A stretch of DNA of 64,000 bases from Eledone cirrhosa (Eukaryota > Mollusca > Cephalopoda > Octopoda > Eledonidae): assembly GCA_964016885.1 (NCBI GenBank), contig OZ024744.1, positions 21,010,098 through 21,074,097 of the forward strand. The letters are read 5' to 3'. This document shows, one piece after another, positions 28,001 through 41,109 of this stretch. The position numbers and the translations under genes were made by a program. The stretch's first letter is position 1, and every line of letters begins with the position of its first letter. Under the pieces are notes generated by a model, which was not told the origin of the DNA, did not search any database, and worked only from the letters and a program-made list of their open reading frames with translations.

Positions 28001-29709
28001 ACAACAGTTGAATCTTAAGATAAAACTCGTTTTAACAACAGTTGAATCTTAAGAACTGACTCGTTTTAACAACAGTTGAATCTTAAGATAAAACTCGTTT
28101 TAACAACAGTTGAATCTTATGAACTAACTCATTTTAACAACAGTTGAATCTTAAGTTAAGACTCGTTTTAACAACAGTTGAATCTTAAGAACTGACTCGT
28201 TTTAACGACAGCTGAATCTTAAGATAAAACTCGTTTTAACAACAGTTGGATCTTAAGAACTGACTCGTTTTAACAACAGTTGAATCTTACGATAAAACTC
28301 GTTTTAACAACAGTTGAATCTTATGAACTAACTCATTTTAACAACAGTTGAATCTTAAGTTAAGACTCGTTTTAACAACAGTTGAATCTTAAGACAAAAC
28401 TCGTTTTAACAACAGTTGAATCTTAAGAACTGACTTGTTCTAACAACAGTTCAGCCTTAAGAACTGACTCGTTTTAAAACAGTTGAATCGTTAGAACTGA
28501 CTCGTTTTAACAACAGTTGAATCTTAAAATAAAACTCGTTTTAACAATAGTTGAATCTCAAAAACTGACTCGTTTTAGCAACAGTTGAATCTTAAGATAA
28601 CACTCGTTTTCATAACAGTTGAATCTTAAGAACTGTCTCGTTTTAACAACAGTTGAATTTTAAGATAAACCTCGTTTTGACAACAGTTGAATCTTAAGAA
28701 CTGACTCGTTTTAACAACAGTTAAATCTTAATAACTGACTCGTTTTAACAACAGTTGAATGTTAAGATAAAACTCGTTTTAACAATAGTTGAATCTTAAG
28801 AACTGACTCGTTTTAACAACAGTTGAATCCTAAGATAAAACTCGTTTTAACAACTGTTGAATCTTAAGAACTGACTCGTTTTAACAACAGCTGAATCTTA
28901 AGATAAAACTCGTTTTAACAACAGTTGAATCTTAAGAACTGACTCGTTTTAACAACAGTTGAATCTTAAGAACTGACTCGTTTTAACAACAGTTGAATGT
29001 TAAGATAAAACTCGTTTTAACAATAGTGGAATCTTAAGAACTGACTCGTTTTAACAACAGTTGAATCTTAAGATAAAACTTGTTTTAACAACAGTTGAAT
29101 CTTAAGAACTGACTCGTTTTAACAACAGCTGAATCTTAAGATAAAACTCGTTTTAACAACAGTTCAAACTTAAGAAATGACTCGTCTTAACAAAAGTTGA
29201 ATCTTATGAACTCACTCATTTTAACAACAGTTGAATCTTAAGATAACATTCGTTTTAACAACAGTTGAATCTTAAGAACTGATTCGTTTTAACAACAGTT
29301 GAATCTTAAGATAAAACTCGTTTTAACAACACGTCAATCTTAAGAAAGGACTCGTTTTAACAACACCTGAATCTTAAGATAAAACTCGTTTTAACAACAG
29401 TTGAATCTTAAGAACTGATTCGTTTTAACAACAGTTCAAACTTAAGAACTGACTCGTTTTAACAACAGTTGAATCTTATGAACTGACTCATTTTAACAAC
29501 AGTTGAATCTTAAGATAACATTCGTTTTAACAACAGTTGAATCTTATGAACTGACTCGATTTAACAACAGTTGAATCTTAAAGATAAAACTCGTTTCGAC
29601 AACAGTTGAATCTTAAGAACTGACTCGTTTTAACAACAGCTGAATCTTAAGATAAAACTCGTTTTAACAACAGTTGAATCTTAAGATAAAACTCGTTTTA
29701 ACAACAGTT

Positions 29710-31346
29710 GAATCTTAAGAACTGACTCGTTTTAACGACAGCTGAATCTTAAGATAAAACTCGTTTTAACAACAGTTCAAACTTAAGAAATGACTCGTTT
29801 TAACAACAGTTGAATCTTATGAACTGACTCATTTTAACAACAGTTGAATCTTAAGAACTGATTCGTTTTAACAACAGCTGAATCTTAAGATAAAACTCGT
29901 TTTAACAACAGTTGAATCTTAAGAACTGACTCGTTTTAACAACAGCTGAATCTTAAGATAAAACTCGTTTTAACAACAGTTGAATCTTAAGAACTGACTC
30001 GTTTTAACAACAGCTGAATCTTAAGATAAAACTCGTTTTAACAACAGTTGAATCTTAAGATAAAACTCGTTTTAACAACAGTTGAATCTTAAGAACTGAC
30101 TCGTTTTAACAACAGTTGAATCTTAAGATAAAACTCGTTTTAACAACAGTTGAATCTTATGAACTAACTCATTTTAACAACAGTTGAATCTTAAGTTAAG
30201 ACTCGTTTTAACAACAGTTGAATCTTAAGAACTGACTCGTTTTAACGACAGCTGAATCTTAAGATAAAACTCGTTTTAACAACAGTTGGATCTTAAGAAC
30301 TGACTCGTTTTAACAACAGTTGAATCTTACGATAAAACTCGTTTTAACAACAGTTGAATCTTATGAACTAACTCATTTTAACAACAGTTGAATCTTAAGT
30401 TAAGACTCGTTTTAACAACAGTTGAATCTTAAGAACTGACTCGTTTTAACAACAGTTGAATCTTAAGACAAAACCCGTTTTAACAACAGTTGAATCTTAA
30501 GAACTGTCTCGTTTTAACAACAGTTGAATCTTAAGATAAACCTCGTTTTAACAACAGTTTAATCTTAAGAACTGACTCGTTTTAACAACAGTTGAATGTT
30601 AAGATAAAACTCGTTTTAACAATAGTGGAATCTTAAGAACTGACTCGTTTTAACAACAGTTGAATCTTAACATAAAACTCGTTTTAACAACAGTTGAATC
30701 TTAAGAACTGACTCGTTTTAACGACAGCTGAATCTTAAGATAAAACTCGTTTTAACAACAGTTCAAACTTAAGAAATGACTCGTTTTAACAACAGTTGAA
30801 TCTTATGAACTGACTCATTTTAACAACAGTTGAATCTTAAGAACTGATTCGTTTTAACAACAGCTGAATCTTAAGATAAAACTCGTTTTAACAACAGTTG
30901 AATCTTAAGAACTGACTCGTTTTAACAACAGCTGAATCTTAAGATAAAACTCGTTTTAACAACAGTTGAATCTTAAGAACTGACTCGTTTTAACAACAGC
31001 TGAATCTTAAGATAAAACTCGTTTTAACAACAGTTGAATCTTAAGATAAAACTCGTTTTAACAACAGTTGAATCTTAAGAACTGACTCGTTTTAACAACA
31101 GTTGAATCTTAAGATAAAACTCGTTTTAACAACAGTTGAATCTTATGAACTAACTCATTTTAACAACAGTTGAATCTTAAGTTAAGACTCGTTTTAACAA
31201 CAGTTGAATCTTAAGAACTGACTCGTTTTAACGACAGCTGAATCTTAAGATAAAACTCGTTTTAACAACAGTTGGATCTTAAGAACTGACTCGTTTTAAC
31301 AACAGTTGAATCTTACGATAAAACTCGTTTTAACAACAGTTGAATC
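29710..31346. repeat. 986-bp (29-monomer) offset duplication
   Basis: GTTCAAAC lies at 29,775 and 30,761, 986 bases (29 x 34) apart. About 640 bases around it match in head order (roughly 29,720-30,360 and 30,706-31,346). The second copy then switches to TATGAGCTAACTCA where the first has TATGAACTAACTCA. The stretch 30,360-30,700 lies between the two copies and has a different order of monomers. Confidence 0.65.
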
Positions 31347-32780
31347 TTATGAGCTAACTCATTTTAACAACAGTTGAATCTTAAGTTTAGACTCGTTTTA
31401 ACAACAGTTGAATCTTAAGAACTGACTCGTTTTAACAACAGCTGAATCTTAAGATAAAACTCGTTTTAACAACAGTTGAATCTTAAGAACTGACTCGTTT
31501 TAACAACAGTTGAATCTTCAAATAAAACTCGTTTTAACAACAGTTGAATCTTAAGAACTGACTCGTTTTAACAACAGTTGAATGTTAAGATAAAACTCGT
31601 TTTAACAATAGTGGAATCTTAAGAACTGACTCGTTTTAACAACAGTTGAATCTTAAGATAAAACTCGTTTTAACAACAGTTGAATCTTAAGAACTGACTC
31701 GTTTTAACAACAGCTGAATCTTAAGATAAAACTCGTTTTAACAACAGTTCAAACTTAAGAAATGACTCGTTTTAACAAAAGTTGAATCTTATGAACTCAC
31801 TCATTTTAACAACAGTTGAATCTTAAGATAACATTCGTTTTAACAACAGTTGAATCTTAAGAACTGATTCGTTTTAACAACAGTTGAATCTTAAGATAAA
31901 ACTCGTTTTAACAACACTTGAATCTTAAGAACGGACTCGTTTTAACAACACCTGAATCTTAAGATAAAACTCGTTTTAACAACAGTTCAAACTTAAGAAC
32001 TGACTCGTTTTAACAACAGTTGAATCTAATGAACTGACTCATTTTAACAACAGTTGAATCTTAAGATAACATTCGTTTTAACAACAGTTGAATCTTAAGA
32101 ACTGACTCGTTTTAACAACAGTTGAATCTTAAAGATAAAACTCGTTTCGACAACAGTTGAATCTTAAGAACTGACTCGTTTTAACAACAGCTGAATCTTA
32201 AGATAAAACTCGTTTTAACAACAGTTGAATCTTAAGATAAAACTCGTTTTAACAACAGTTGAATCTTAAGAACTGACTCGTTTTAACGACAGCTGAATCT
32301 TAAGATAAAACTCGTTTTAACAACAGTTCAAACTTAAGAAATGACTCGTTTTAACAACAGTTGAATCTTATGAACTGACTCATTTTAACAACAGTTGAAT
32401 CTTAAGAACTGATTCGTTTTAACAACAGCTGAATCTTAAGATAAAACTCGTTTTAACAACAGTTGAATCTTAAGAACTGATTCGTTTTAACAACAGCTGA
32501 ATCTTAAGATAAAACTCGTTTTAACAACAGTTGAATCTTAAGAACTGACTCGTTTTAACAACAGCTGAATCTTAAGATAAAACTCGTTTTAACAACAGTT
32601 GAATCTTAAGATAAAACTCGTTTTAACAACAGTTGAATCTTAAGAACTGACTCTTTTTAACAACAGTTGAATCTTAAGATAAAACTCGTTTTAACAACAG
32701 TTGAATCTTATGAGCTAACTCATTTTAACAACAGTTGAATCTTAAGTTATGACTCGTTTTAACAACAGTTGAATCTTAAG

Positions 32781-32815
32781 AACTGACCCCTTTTTAACAA
32801 CAGCTGAATCTTAAG
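32781..32815. repeat. Private 35-base monomer with a damaged head
   Basis: A type A monomer whose head and A/T tract read GACCCCTTTTTAAC instead of GACTCGTTTTAAC. It gains one base and loses the CpG. I saw this form nowhere else in the window. The rest of the monomer (CAGCTG, TTAAG) is normal. It may be a true private mutation or a sequencing error next to a homopolymer. Confidence 0.7.
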
Positions 32816-33899
32816 ATAAAACTCGTTTTAACAACAGTTGAATCTTAAGAACTGACTCGTTTTAACAACAGCTGAATCTTAAGATAAAACTCGTTTTAAC
32901 AACAGTTGAATCTTAAGATAAAACTCGTTTTAACAACAGTTGAATCTTATGTACTGACTCGTTTTAACAACAGTTGAATCTTAAGATAAAACTCGTTTTA
33001 ACAACAGTTGAATCTTATGAACTAACTCATTTTAACAACAGTTGAATCTTAAGTTAAGACTCGTTTTAACAACAGTTGAATCTTAAGAACTGACTCGTTT
33101 TAACGACAGCTGAATCTTAAGATAAAACTCGTTTTAACAACAGTTGGATCTTAAGAACTGACTCGTTTTAACAACAGTTGAATCTTACGATAAAACTCGT
33201 TTTAACAACAGTTGAATCTTATGAACTAACTCATTTTAACAACAGTTGAATCTTAAGTTAAGACTCGTTTTAACAACAGTTGAATATTAAGACAAAACCC
33301 GTTTTAACAACAGTTGAATCTTAAGAACTGTCTCGTTTTAACAACAGTTGAATCTTTAGATAAACCTCGTTTTAACAACAGTTTAATCTTAAGAACTGAC
33401 TCGTTTTAACAACAGTTGAATCTTAAGACAAAACTCGTTTTAACAACAGTTGAATCTTAAGAACTGACTTGTTCTAACAACAGTTCAGCCTTAAGAACTG
33501 ACTCGTTTTAAAACAGTTGAATCGTTAGAACTGACTCGTTTTAACAACAGTTGAATCTTAAAATAAAACTCGTTTTAACAATAGTTGAATCTCAAGAACT
33601 GACTCGTTTTAGCAACAGTTGAATCTTAAGATAACACTCGTTTTCATAACAGTTGAATCTTAAGAACTGTCTCGTTTTAACAACAGTTGAACTTTAAGAT
33701 AAACCTCGTTTTGACAACAGTTGAATCTTAAGAACTGACTCGTTTTAACAACAGTTGAATGTTAAGATAAAACTCGTTTTAACAATAGTTGAATCTTAAG
33801 ATAAAACTCGTTTTAACAACAGTTCAAACTTAAGAAATGACTCGTTTTAACAACAGTTGAATCTTATGAACTGACTCATTTTAACAACAGTTGAATCTT

Positions 33900-36689
33900 A
33901 AGAACTGATTCGTTTTAACAACAGTTGAATCTTAAGATAAAACTCGTTTTAACAACAGTTGAATCTTAAGAACTTCCTCGTTTTAACAACAGCTGAATCT
34001 TAAGATAAAACTCGTTTTAACAACAGTTCAAACTTAAGAAATGACTCGTTTTAAGAAAAGTTGAATCTTATGAACTCACTCATTTTAACAACAGTTGAAT
34101 CTTAAGATAACATTCGTTTTAACAACAGTTGAATCTTAAGAACTGATTCGTTTTAACAACAGTTGAATCTTAAGATAAAACTCGTTTTAACAACAGTTGA
34201 ATCTTAAGAACGGACTTGTTTTAACAACAGCTGAATCTTAAGATAAAACTCGTTTTAACAACAGTTGAATCTTAAGAACTGATTCGTTTTAACAACAGTT
34301 CAAACTTAAGAACTGATTCGTTTTAACAACAGTTGAATCTTATGAACTGACTCATTTTAACAACAGTTGAATCTTAAGATAACATTCGTTTTAACAACAG
34401 TTGAATCTTAAGAACTGACTCGTTTTAACAACAGTTGAATCTTAAGATAAAACTCGTTTTAACAACAGTTGAATCTTAAGAACTGACTCGTTTTAACGAC
34501 AGCTGAATCTTAAGATAAATCTCGTTTTAACAACAGTTGAATCTTAAAGATAAAACTCGCTTTAACAACAGTTGAATCTTAAGAACTGACTCGTTTTAAC
34601 AACAGTTGAATCTTAAGACAAAACCCGTTTTAACAACAGTTGAATATTAAGAACTGTCTCGTTTTAACAACAGTTGAATGTTAAGATAAAACTCGTTTTA
34701 ACAATAGTTGTATCTTAAGAACTGACTCGTTTTAACAACAGTTGAATCTTCAAATAAAACTCGTTTTAACAACAGTTGAATCTTAAGAACTGACTCGTTT
34801 TAACAACAGTTGAATGTTAAGATAAAACTCGTTTTAACAATAGTGGAATCTTAAGAACTGATTCGTTTTAACAACAGTTGAATCTTAAGATAAAACTCGT
34901 TTTAACAACAGTTGAATCTTAAGAACTGACTCGTTTTAACGACAGATGAATCTTAAGATAAAACTCGTTTTAACAACAGTTCAAACTTAAGAAATGACTC
35001 GTTTTAACAACAGTTGAATCTTATGAACTGACTCATTTTAACAACAGTTGAATCTTAAGAACTGATTCGTCTTAACAACAGTTGAATCTTAAGATAAAAC
35101 TCGTTTTAACAACAGTTGAATCTTAAGTACTGACTCGTTTTAACAACAGCTGAATCTTAAGATAAAACTCGTTTTAACAACAGTTGATTCTTAAGAACTG
35201 ACTCGTTTTAACAACAGCTGAATCTTAAGATAAAACTCGTTTTAACAACAGTTGAATCTTAAGATAAAACTCGTTTTAACAACAGTTGAATCTTAAGAAC
35301 TGACTCGTTTTAACAACAGTTGAATCTTAAGATAAAACTCGTTTTAACAACAGTTGAATCTTATGAACTAACTCATTTTAACAACAGTTGAATCTTAAGT
35401 TAAGACTCGTTTTAACAACAGTTGAATCTTAAGAACTGACTCGTTTTAACGACAGCTGAATCTTAAGATAAAACTCGTTTTAACAACAGTTTGATCTTAA
35501 GAACTGACTCGTTTTAACAACAGTTGAATCTTACGATGAAACTCGTTTTAACAACAGTTGAATCTTATGAACTAACTCATTTTAACAACAGTTGAATCTT
35601 AAGTTAAGACTCGTTTTAACAACAGTTGAATCTTAAGAACTGACTCGTTTTAACAACAGTTGAATCTTAAGACAAAACCCGTTCTCACAACAGTTGAATC
35701 TTAAGAACTGTCTCGTTTTAACAACAGTTGAATCTTAAGATAAACCTCGTTTTAACTACAGTTTAATCTTAAGAACTGACTCGTTTTAACAACAGTTGAA
35801 TCTTAAGACAAAACTCGTTTTAACAACAGTTGAATCTTAAGAACTGACTTGTTCTAACAACAGTTCAGCCTTAAGAACTGACTCGTTTTAAAACAGTTGA
35901 ATCGTTAGAACTGACTCGTTTTAACAACAGTTGAATCTTAAAATAAAACTCGTTTTAACAATAGTTGAATCTCAAGAACTGACTCGTTTTAGCAACTGTT
36001 GAATCTTAAGATAACACTCGTTTTCATAACAGTTGAATCTTAAGAACTGTCTCGTTTTAACAACAGTTGAATTTTAAGATAAACCTCGTTTTGACAACAG
36101 TTGAATCTTAAGAACTGACTCGTTTTAACAACAGTTAAATCTTAATAACTGACTCGTTTTAACAACAGTTGAATGTTAAGATAAAACTCGTTTTAACAAT
36201 AGTTGAATCTTAAGAACTGACTCGTTTTAACAACAGTTGAATCTTAAGATAAAACTCGTTTTAACAACTGTTGAATTTTAAGAACTGACTCGTTTTAACA
36301 ACAGCTGAATCTTAAGATAAAACTCGTTTTAACAACAGTTGAATCTTAAGAACTGACTCGTTTTAACAACAGTTGAATCTTAAGAACTGACTCGTTTTAA
36401 CAACAGTTGAATGTTAAGATAAAACTCGTTTTAACAATAGTGGAATCTTAAGAACTGACTCGTTTTAACAACAATTGAATCTTAAGATAAAACTTGTTTT
36501 AACAACAGTTGAATCTTAAGAACTGACTCGTTTTAACAACAGCTGAATCTTAAGATAAAACTCGTTTTAACAACAGTTTAAACTTAAGAAATGACTCGTT
36601 TTAACAAAAGTTGAATCTTATGAACTCACTCATTTTAACAACAGTTGAATCTTAAGATAACATTCGTTTTAACAACAGTTGAATCTTAA
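33900..36689. repeat. 2.8-kb HOR block, copy 1 of a tandem pair
   Basis: This block is followed directly by a near copy at a shift of 2,788 bases (82 x 34). Shared rare variants include CGGACTTG (34,211 and 36,999), GTTCTCAC (35,681 and 38,503), TAGCAACTGTTG, ACAATTGAATC (about 36,472 and 39,295) and GTTTAAAC. This copy has a private AACTTCCTCG head near 33,971 and AACTACAG near 35,755. Its TTCAGCC marker is at 35,863. Confidence 0.75.
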
Positions 36690-39510
36690 GAACTGATTCG
36701 TTTTAACAACAGTTGAATCTTAAGATAAAACTCGTTTTAACAACAGTTGAATCTTAAGAACTGACTCGTTTTAACAACAGCTGAATCTTAAGATAAAACT
36801 CGTTTTAACAACAGTTCAAACTTAAGAAATGACTCGTTTTAAGAAAAGTTGAATCTTATGAACTCACTCATTTTAACAACAGTTGAATCTTAAGATAACA
36901 TTCGTTTTAACAACAGTTGAATCTTAAGAACTGATTCGTTTTAACAACAGTTGAATCTTAAGATAAAACTCGTTTTAACAACAGTTGAATCTTAAGAACG
37001 GACTTGTTTTAACAACAGCTGAATCTTAAGATAAAACTCGTTTTAACAACAGTTGAATCTTAAGAACTGATTCGTTTTAACAACAGTTCAAACTTAAGAA
37101 CTGATTCGTTTTAACAACAGTTGAATCTTATGAACTGACTCATTTTAACAACAGTTGAATCTTAAGATAACATTCGTTTTAACAACAGTTGAATCTTAAG
37201 AACTGACTCGTTTTAACAACAGTTGAATCTTAAGATAAAACTCGTTTTAACAACAGTTGAATCTTAAGAACTGACTCGTTTTAACGACAGCTGAATCTTA
37301 AGATAAATCTCGTTTTAACAACAGTTGAATCTTAAAGATAAAACTCGCTTTAACAACAGTTGAATCTTAAGAACTGACTCGTTTTAACAACAGTTGAATC
37401 TTAAGACAAAACCCGTTTTAACAACAGTTGAATATTAAGAACTGTCTCGTTTTAACAACAGTTGAATGTTAAGATAAAACTCGTTTTAACAATAGTTGTA
37501 TCTTAAGAACTGACTCGTTTTAACAACAGTTGAATCTTCAAATAAAACTCGTTTTAACAACAGTTGAATCTTAAGAACTGACTCGTTTTAACAACAGTTG
37601 AATGTTAAGATAAAACTCGTTTTAACAATAGTGGAATCTTAAGAACTGATTCGTTTTAACAACAGTTGAATCTTAAGATAAAACTCGTTTTAACAACAGT
37701 TGAATCTTAAGAACTGACTCGTTTTAACGACAGATGAATCTTAAGATAAAACTCGTTTTAACAACAGTTCAAACTTAAGAAATGACTCGTTTTAACAACA
37801 GTTGAATCTTATGAACTGACTCATTTTAACAACAGTTGAATCTTAAGAACTGATTCGTTTTAACAACAGTTGAATCTTAAGATAAAACTCGTTTTAACAA
37901 CAGTTGAATCTTAAGTACTGACTCGTTTTAACAACAGCTGAATCTTAAGATAAAACTCGTTTTAACAACAGTTGATTCTTAAGAACTGACTCGTTTTAAC
38001 AACAGCTGAATCTTAAGATAAAACTCGTTTTAACAACAGTTGAATCTTAAGATAAAACTCGTTTTAACAACAGTTGAATCTTAAGAACTGACTCGTTTTA
38101 ACAACAGTTGAATCTTAAGATAAAACTCGTTTTAACAACAGTTGAATCTTATGAACTAACTCATTTTAACAACAGTTGAATCTTAAGTTAAGACTCGTTT
38201 TAACAACAGTTGAATCTTAAGAACTGACTCGTTTTAACGACAGCTGAATCTTAAGATAAAACTCGTTTTAACAACAGTTGGATCTTAAGAACTGACTCGT
38301 TTTAACAACAGTTGAATCTTACGATGAAACTCGTTTTAACAACAGTTGAATCTTATGAACTAACTCATTTTAACAACAGTTGAATCTTATGAACTAACTC
38401 ATTTTAACAACAGTTGAATCTTAAGTTAAGACTCGTTTTAACAACAGTTGAATCTTAAGAACTGACTCGTTTTAACAACAGTTGAATCTTAAGACAAAAC
38501 CCGTTCTCACAACAGTTGAATCTTAAGAACTGTCTCGTTTTAACAACAGTTGAATCTTAAGATAAACCTCGTTTTAACAACAGTTTAATCTTAAGAACTG
38601 ACTCGTTTTAACAACAGTTGAATCTTAAGACAAAACTCGTTTTAACAACAGTTGAATCTTAAGAACTGACTTGTTCTAACAACAGTTCAGCCTTAAGAAC
38701 TGACTCGTTTTAAAACAGTTGAATCGTTAGAACTGACTCGTTTTAACAACAGTTGAATCTTAAAATAAAACTCGTTTTAACAATAGTTGAATCTCAAGAA
38801 CTGACTCGTTTTAGCAACTGTTGAATCTTAAGATAACACTCGTTTTCATAACAGTTGAATCTTAAGAACTGTCTCGTTTTAACAACAGTTGAATTTTAAG
38901 ATAAACCTCGTTTTGACAACAGTTGAATCTTAAGAACTGACTCGTTTTAACAACAGTTAAATCTTAATAACTGACTCGTTTTAACAACAGTTGAATGTTA
39001 AGATAAAACTCGTTTTAACAATAGTTGAATCTTAAGAACTGACTCGTTTTAACAACAGTTGAATCTTAAGATAAAACTCGTTTTAACAACTGTTGAATCT
39101 TAAGAACTGACTCGTTTTAACAACAGCTGAATCTTAAGATAAAACTCGTTTTAACAACAGTTGAATCTTAAGAACTGACTCGTTTTAACAACAGTTGAAT
39201 CTTAAGAACTGACTCGTTTTAACAACAGTTGAATGTTAAGATAAAACTCGTTTTAACAATAGTGGAATCTTAAGAACTGACTCGTTTTAACAACAATTGA
39301 ATCTTAAGATAAAACTTGTTTTAACAACAGTTGAATCTTAAGAACTGACTCGTTTTAACAACAGCTGAATCTTAAGATAAAACTCGTTTTAACAACAGTT
39401 TAAACTTAAGAAATGACTCGTTTTAACAAAAGTTGAATCTTATGAACTCACTCATTTTAACAACAGTTGAATCTTAAGATAACATTCGTTTTAACAACAG
39501 TTGAATCTTA
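36690..39510. repeat. 2.8-kb HOR block, copy 2 of a tandem pair
   Basis: The second member of the tandem pair, with the TTCAGCC marker at 38,685. The shift from copy 1 is 2,788 bases up to about 38,350 and 2,822 after it, because one monomer is doubled here (38,357-38,424). The match to copy 1 ends near 39,568, where this side has CACGTGAATC and the other has CAGTTGAATC. Confidence 0.75.
38357..38424. repeat. Single-monomer duplication (34 bp)
   Basis: Two consecutive monomers carry the same CpG-less head, ATGAACTAACTCA, where sister copies at about 35.57 and 42.77 kb have one. It changes the offset between the sister blocks from 2,788 to 2,822 bases, exactly one monomer. This is the smallest duplication step visible in the window. 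Confidence 0.85.
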
Positions 39511-40358
39511 AGAACTGATTCGTTTTAACAACAGTTGAATCTTAAGATAAAACTCGTTTTAACAACACGTGAATCTTAAGAACGGACTCGTTTTAACAAC
39601 ACATGAATCTTAAGATAAAACTCGTTTTAACAACAGTTGAATCTTAAGAACTGATTCGTTTTAACAACAGTTCAAACTTAAGAACTGACTCGTTTTAACA
39701 ACAGTTGAATCTTATGAACTGACTCATTTTAACAACAGTTGAATCTTAAGATAACATTCGTTTTAACAACAGTTGAATCTTAAGAACTGACTCGTTTTAA
39801 CAACAGTTGAATCTTAAAGATAAAACTCGTTTCGACAACAGTTGAATCTTAAGAACTGACTCGTTTTAACAACAGCTGAATCTTAAGATAAAACTCGTTT
39901 TAACAACAGTTGAATCTTAAGATAAAACTCGTTTTAACAACAGTTGAATCTTAAGAACTGACTCGTTTTAACGACAGCTGAATCTTAAGATAAACCTCGT
40001 TTTAACAACAGTTCAAACTTAAGAAATGACTCGTTTTAACAACAGTTGAATCTTATGAACTGACTCATTTTAACAACAGTTGAATCTTAAGAACTGATTC
40101 GTTTTAACAACAGCTGAATCTTAAGATAAAACTCGTTTTAACAACAGTTGAATCTTAAGAACTGACTCGTTTTAACAACAGCTGAATCTTAAGATAAAAC
40201 TCGTTTTAACAACAGTTGAATCTTAAGAACTGACTCGTTTTAACAACAGCTGAATCTTAAGATAAAACTCGTTTTAACAACAGTTGAATCTTAAGATAAA
40301 ACTCGTTTTAACAACAGTTGAATCTTAAGAACTGACTCGTTTTAACAACAGTTGAATC

Positions 40359-40842
40359 TTAAGTTAAGACTCGTTTTAACAACAGTTGAATCTTAAGAAC
40401 TGACTCGTTTTAACGACAGCTGAATCTTAAGATAAAACTCGTTTTAACAACAGTTGGATCTTAAGAACTGACTCGTTTTAACAACAGTTGAATCTTACGA
40501 TAAAACTCGTTTTAACAACAGTTGAATCTTATGAACTAACTCATTTTAACAACAGTTGAATCTTAAGTTAAGACTCGTTTTAACAACAGTTGAATCTTAA
40601 GAACTGACTCGTTTTAACAACAGTTGAATCTTAAGATAAAACTCGTTTTAACAACAGTTGAATCTTATGAACTAACTCATTTTAACAACAGTTGAATCTT
40701 AAGTTAAGACTCGTTTTAACAACAGTTGAATCTTAAGAACTGACTCGTTTTAACGACAGCTGAATCTTAAGATAAAACTCGTTTTAACAACAGTTGGATC
40801 TTAAGAACTGACTCGTTTTAGCAACAGTTGAATCTTAAGATA
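40359..40842. repeat. 340-bp (10-monomer) duplication ending in a hybrid monomer
   Basis: The TTAAGTTAAGACTCG monomer recurs at 40,359 and 40,699, and GTTGGATC at 40,453 and 40,793, both 340 bases (10 x 34) apart. The second copy stops at a hybrid monomer near 40,809-40,842, where the head that follows GTTGGATC joins directly to TAGCAACAG. In the related copy at 33.1-33.6 kb these two points are several hundred bases apart and the TTCAGCC marker lies between them. This deletion explains why no marker is found between 38,685 and 43,072. Confidence 0.7.
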
Positions 40843-41109
40843 ACACTCGTTTTCATAACAGTTGAATCTTAAGAACTGTCTCGTTTTAACAACAGTTGAA
40901 CTTTAAGATAAACCTCGTTTTGACAACAGTTGAATCTTAAGAACTGACTCGTTTTAACAACAGTTGAATGTTAAGATAAAACTCGTTTTAACAATAGTTG
41001 AATCTTAAGATAAAACTCGTTTTAACAACAGTTCAAACTTAAGAAATGACTCGTTTTAACAACAGTTGAATCTTATGAACTGACTCATTTTAACAACAGT
41101 TGAATCTTA

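Larger units (their letters stand above)
19010..33400. repeat. Middle domain of shorter HORs (about 2.3-2.9 kb)
   Basis: Here the 8-kb superrepeat is no longer followed. The private variant CCCGTGTTAAC recurs at 20,957, 23,881 and 26,226 (first at 18,679), spaced 2,278, 2,924 and 2,345 bases. Each spacing is within one base of a multiple of 34. TTCAGCC markers fall at 19,882, 22,635, 25,151 and 28,449 and are then absent until 33,483. A 33-base monomer with ACTCGTTTAAC and the variant TAACACCCG are shared by 20.0-20.4 kb and 25.3-25.7 kb at a shift of about 5,269. The section from about 28 to 33 kb is a mosaic of pieces seen elsewhere. It includes the last CTAATG monomer at 31,998, far from the others. 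Confidence 0.65.
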
